Positions 61,101 through 64,000 of a stretch of DNA of 64,000 nt are shown here, one piece after another (the first letter of the stretch is position 1; each line of letters opens with the position of its first letter). The stretch covers positions 184,501 through 248,500 of the forward strand of contig JAWWUD010000106.1 in NCBI GenBank assembly GCA_033964015.1, in the 5' to 3' direction. The notes under the pieces were generated by a model. It saw nothing but the letters and a program-made list of their open reading frames with translations, did not search any database and had not been told where the DNA came from. The translations under genes were made by a program, and so were the position numbers. The stretch comes from Scolanthus callimorphus (lineage: Eukaryota > Cnidaria > Anthozoa > Actiniaria > Edwardsiidae).

Positions 61101-62669
61101 CCTACAGTTTTTCTTGTACTTGACCTCTCAATTCTGAAACATACCTATGAATTTGAAATTTTGACCATTTGCTGTAGAAAGATCAAAGTTCAAGATGATG
61201 CACGATTTATTGTCACCAGAGAAACAGGGGGGTCACTGTTTTTAATTAGCAAAAGTTCCACGTGAAATTCGATCTAAACTTTTAAAATGACACACCAAGC
61301 GCTAATCCTTAGGTAATTGTCTATACGTATACGAAGTTTAGAGAAAATTCACCAAGCCGATTTCAAGATATTCCAGGCGACTTTTTTTACTTTTGAAATT
61401 CAAAATGTTTTCACTTGCTTTGTTATGAATTATTATGAATTTAATGGCTTTTGCAAGAAGCTAGCGAAATCTCTTACCTCAAAATTCATCCCAAGGTATA
61501 CAACTACTTGTTTGCCAAATTTGATGCCAGGAAGTGCTGCTGATTTTCCATAATGAACATCGAAGCAAACATTTTAGTAAAATCGCAAAATATCATTTCG
61601 AACACAACTAAGGCTCCAGAGAAAGTTCCTGATGGCGAATTTTTTTATCGCGCTCTTTACTTAAAATTGACCATATTAGCATGATGCTGTCCACGTAAGA
61701 AAACAATTTACGTCGCGGATAGCGTCTGGTAAAATTCTAAAGTTCACCACCTTCTTCCTAGTTCCTAATGTAAGAAGAGATCTTGCATGTACACGGTTAC
61801 CCTGTGGAGCGTTTCCCCTCTTAGAGCTTTAGACTGCGTCCTTGGATTGCTTTTTGTAGGAAACGGGCTTGCCAATTGGCGAAGCCTATTTTGAAAGATT
61901 TTCTGAGTAATGGGAGGACCGGTAGCGGTCAGTATCATGGCGGAAGGGCATGGCAGGGCAGGACCTTCTCATCACTTAGCCTTTTAATGCGATGCGTGCA
62001 ATGATATGCGGTAAGAAAAGGTAAAACCTTTTGTTGACTGGATTTCAGAGTTTTGAGTAATGGGAAGTGTAGTAATGGGAAGTGTGAGTGTGAGGGAAGT
62101 GTAGGAACACTTCTTGGATATATTTCTGTTGTGTGTTCCCTAAGCACGTGAGTCGATACAGGTTCTTCTGCTGATGCATCTCCTTGACAGTCATAATAAA
62201 GATGTTGAAAACAACTTGGATTATGATTCCTTGGCGGCCAAGAGAATGTGCCCTATTTCGCGATAGCAAAATGAATGAAGTGTTTAGAAACGAAGCTAGT
62301 TTTTACCAAAGGCTCGGGCTAAACCAATGAAACACTAGATTCCACTGCATTCAGTATTTTCTGAATTAGCATCCAGAAATTCAGCATTGTTGAAAGTTGT
62401 TGAGCTATGATGTGATTGACAGTTGACTTGCTCTTGTCAAAATAGAAACCATGACTCGTAGAAACAAGGACTGCTAGTTTTTGAATGAAACAATATTTCA
62501 TTGCATTATTGTTATATATGTATGGGTTTGTTTCTAATGTTTGCATTGTCCTGCTCTCGAATTCTCCCAACCACATCTCGGTTTTCATTAGCCTGTACAA
62601 ACACAGTAGGTGTTTTATTTGTCATTCACTTTGAAGAAGGCCTTCTTGAAAGTTGAAATATAGGTATTG
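58165..62669. other. Region with no recognisable gene
   Basis: AT-rich DNA with repeated aggggagggtcctaattttt-type motifs at 59,340-59,460 and 60,200-60,320, degenerate relatives of the intron-3 MITE at about 60,780-60,970, and short open frames without domains. The stretch 58,920-59,114 (lysine-rich, QRKSKRLRKVSKI) is unconvincing. Confidence 0.5.
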
Positions 62670-63210
62670 ATTGATATTTTTCTTGTTTCTTGTCTTGAGA
62701 CACACATATTATATGTTTTACCGAAGAACCAAAAATGGAACCAAAAATTTGAGCCTCGTTCAAATACTCAACGAAATGCATCCCTGTGGCATCGAAAAGA
62801 GACTACGAAAAATGTATGATTGTGAAGACCGAGCTGTTTTTACGCAGGATCAGATGGAAAGCATTTTATTAACTAAATCCCGTAAAAAATGCAGATAAAG
62901 AAACATTTGGATTCAAAACAAGGAACTGCCCGCCAGTCATCGAAGAGATGAAAGCATTTGAAGAAGGTATGACGAAAATAATCAGTAACATTTCTTAGAA
63001 AGACACCAGATGTCAGTTCCAAGGAAAACTAAAGAAAGACATTGCTACTTTGAAAGAAATGAACCGTATCTTTGTTAAAGCTGACAAATCCACGAACTTA
63101 TATAGATTGGTCACTGATCAATACAATGAGCTTTTAAATGCTAACGTGACCAAAACATACAAAAAAATCAGACCAGAACAAATTAAGCAAAATTGATGAT
63201 GAAGCGAAAA
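62670..63210 (+). pseudogene. Relic of an RT-type retroelement (possibly Penelope-like)
   Basis: The open piece 62,671-62,897 (VQILNEMHPCGIEKRLRK) is followed after a frame change by KETFGFKTRNCPPVIEEM, then, past a TAG, by KLKKDIATLKEMNRIFV, KADKSTNLYRL and NANVTKTYKKI. The ADK-T-N-xY followed by N-T-KTYKK pattern is familiar from the N-terminal part of reverse-transcriptase ORFs abundant in cnidarian genomes. It stops at the junction with the repeat at 63,215. The family name is a guess. Confidence 0.35.
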
Positions 63211-63214
63211 GCAT

Positions 63215-63871
63215 TTTGGAGTAACCTTTCCGGAATGGCACCTATTTTAAAACAAGACTGGACAAAAAAAATCGTTGTTATTAAAAAAAATCATCAGCCT
63301 GGTAGCATTTGTATCCACGTTAATTAGGCTACAAGAAATAGCATGTTTCACCTTCATATAGCATTTTCTATAATTACAAAATATAGGCAAAATATTCAAG
63401 TATACCGTACCTTTTAGTAAATACGTTTTGACAGTCAAGATGACACCCCTGCGTGTTCAGCGAGTTGTTTTTTAACACCCTTCTTTTGATCGTTCGGCCA
63501 AAATCTGTCACAAATAAATTATGCACGCCCACTGCATGCAATTATCTGATAGCGAAATACGTAATCGGCCCCCTACAGAAAGACGCCAGGTGTTTTATAG
63601 CAAGTTTTCTTAGCGTGCCAAAATTGACTGGTGCATTTCAGGTAACCTCATTGACAGTAAATTTGGGACTTGTGTTAAAAAACTTGCATTCGCATATAGC
63701 TCACCGGATTATGTACAAGTAAGAAATTATCCTGAAATATACTCTTACTCGGGCGAGGGGCCCGTTTCTCCAAACACCCGAGAATTCTCAAGCACGAGAA
63801 ATTTGTTCTGCAATTTTAATAGATTGATCCCTACGTCTTTCCTTTTCTTTTCAACCCTGCTGATTTAAATG
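63215..63871. repeat. Third copy of the repeat ending segmental copies A and B
   Basis: ttggagtaacctttccggaa onward matches 29,625-30,150 in A and 56,600-57,060 in B. It then jumps to an inverted version of the terminal segment gagaaatttgttctgcaatt, ttaatagattgatcc. This shows that the segment is a dispersed element with inverted ends rather than unique duplicated DNA. Confidence 0.7.
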
Positions 63872-64000
63872 GTGGTTTATTTATCTTCACGGATCACAGG
63901 GAAATGCGCTAGATAATACGCCGACTCCTTGTCTTGTTCCTCAGGCTCGATCTTCCTAATGTATCCTTTCTGGATGTTCGAATTCATGGTTTCTCTGTAT

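Noticed and set aside
1..64000. CRISPR arrays, bacterial promoters, phage or operon structure
   Set aside because: Splice sites, LTR and DNA transposons and zinc-finger genes show an animal nuclear genome. No direct-repeat/spacer array was seen.

Overview
The window looks like nuclear DNA of an invertebrate animal, most likely a cnidarian such as a stony coral or sea anemone. The grounds are an AT-rich base composition, short exons with GT-AG introns, very many short inverted-repeat elements, an ISL2EU-type DNA transposon, a Bel/Pao LTR retrotransposon, and a secreted-protein gene that may belong to the cnidarian Cry-toxin-like family. The organism call is inference. No bacterial operons, tRNA genes, rRNA genes or CRISPR arrays were seen.

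Region 1 (1-13,429, + strand) is dominated by one well supported five-exon gene (5,634-13,140). Its exon junctions all keep one reading frame of 540 codons including the stop. It encodes an N-terminal SNAG repressor peptide, a long low-complexity middle and eight C2H2 zinc fingers, and is closest in style to GFI/GFI1B repressors. Its introns are packed with MITE-like palindromes and one poly-A retroposon. The last zinc finger has been tandemly duplicated twice downstream, and both extra copies are decayed.

Region 2 (14,839-57,730) is a large direct segmental duplication: copy A 14,839-36,216 and copy B 38,012-57,730, with a 1.8 kb spacer. Each copy carries a minus-strand multi-exon gene for a small secreted protein with a signal peptide and helix-rich exons. 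Copy B is open in every exon I could define. Copy A has at least three single-base frameshifts and a lost splice acceptor, so it looks like a pseudogene. Because each copy is an empty-site control for the other, several later insertions can be delimited to the base. In A these are a TTAA-flanked MITE, a LINE tail, a 4 kb tandem block containing a 1,249 bp fold-back element, and a 5.4 kb ISL2EU transposon with a 2-bp AT target duplication. In B they are an 8.15 kb Bel/Pao retrotransposon with 889-bp LTRs and a GAAGT target duplication, plus two MITEs.

Region 3 (57,738-64,000) holds a LINE reverse-transcriptase fragment, about 4.5 kb with no recognisable gene, a relic of an RT-type retroelement, and a third copy of a repeat that also ends copies A and B.

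Only two host loci are therefore well supported: the SNAG zinc-finger gene and the duplicated secreted-protein gene. Nearly everything else recognisable is mobile DNA. Nothing in the sequence shows that the two host loci work together.
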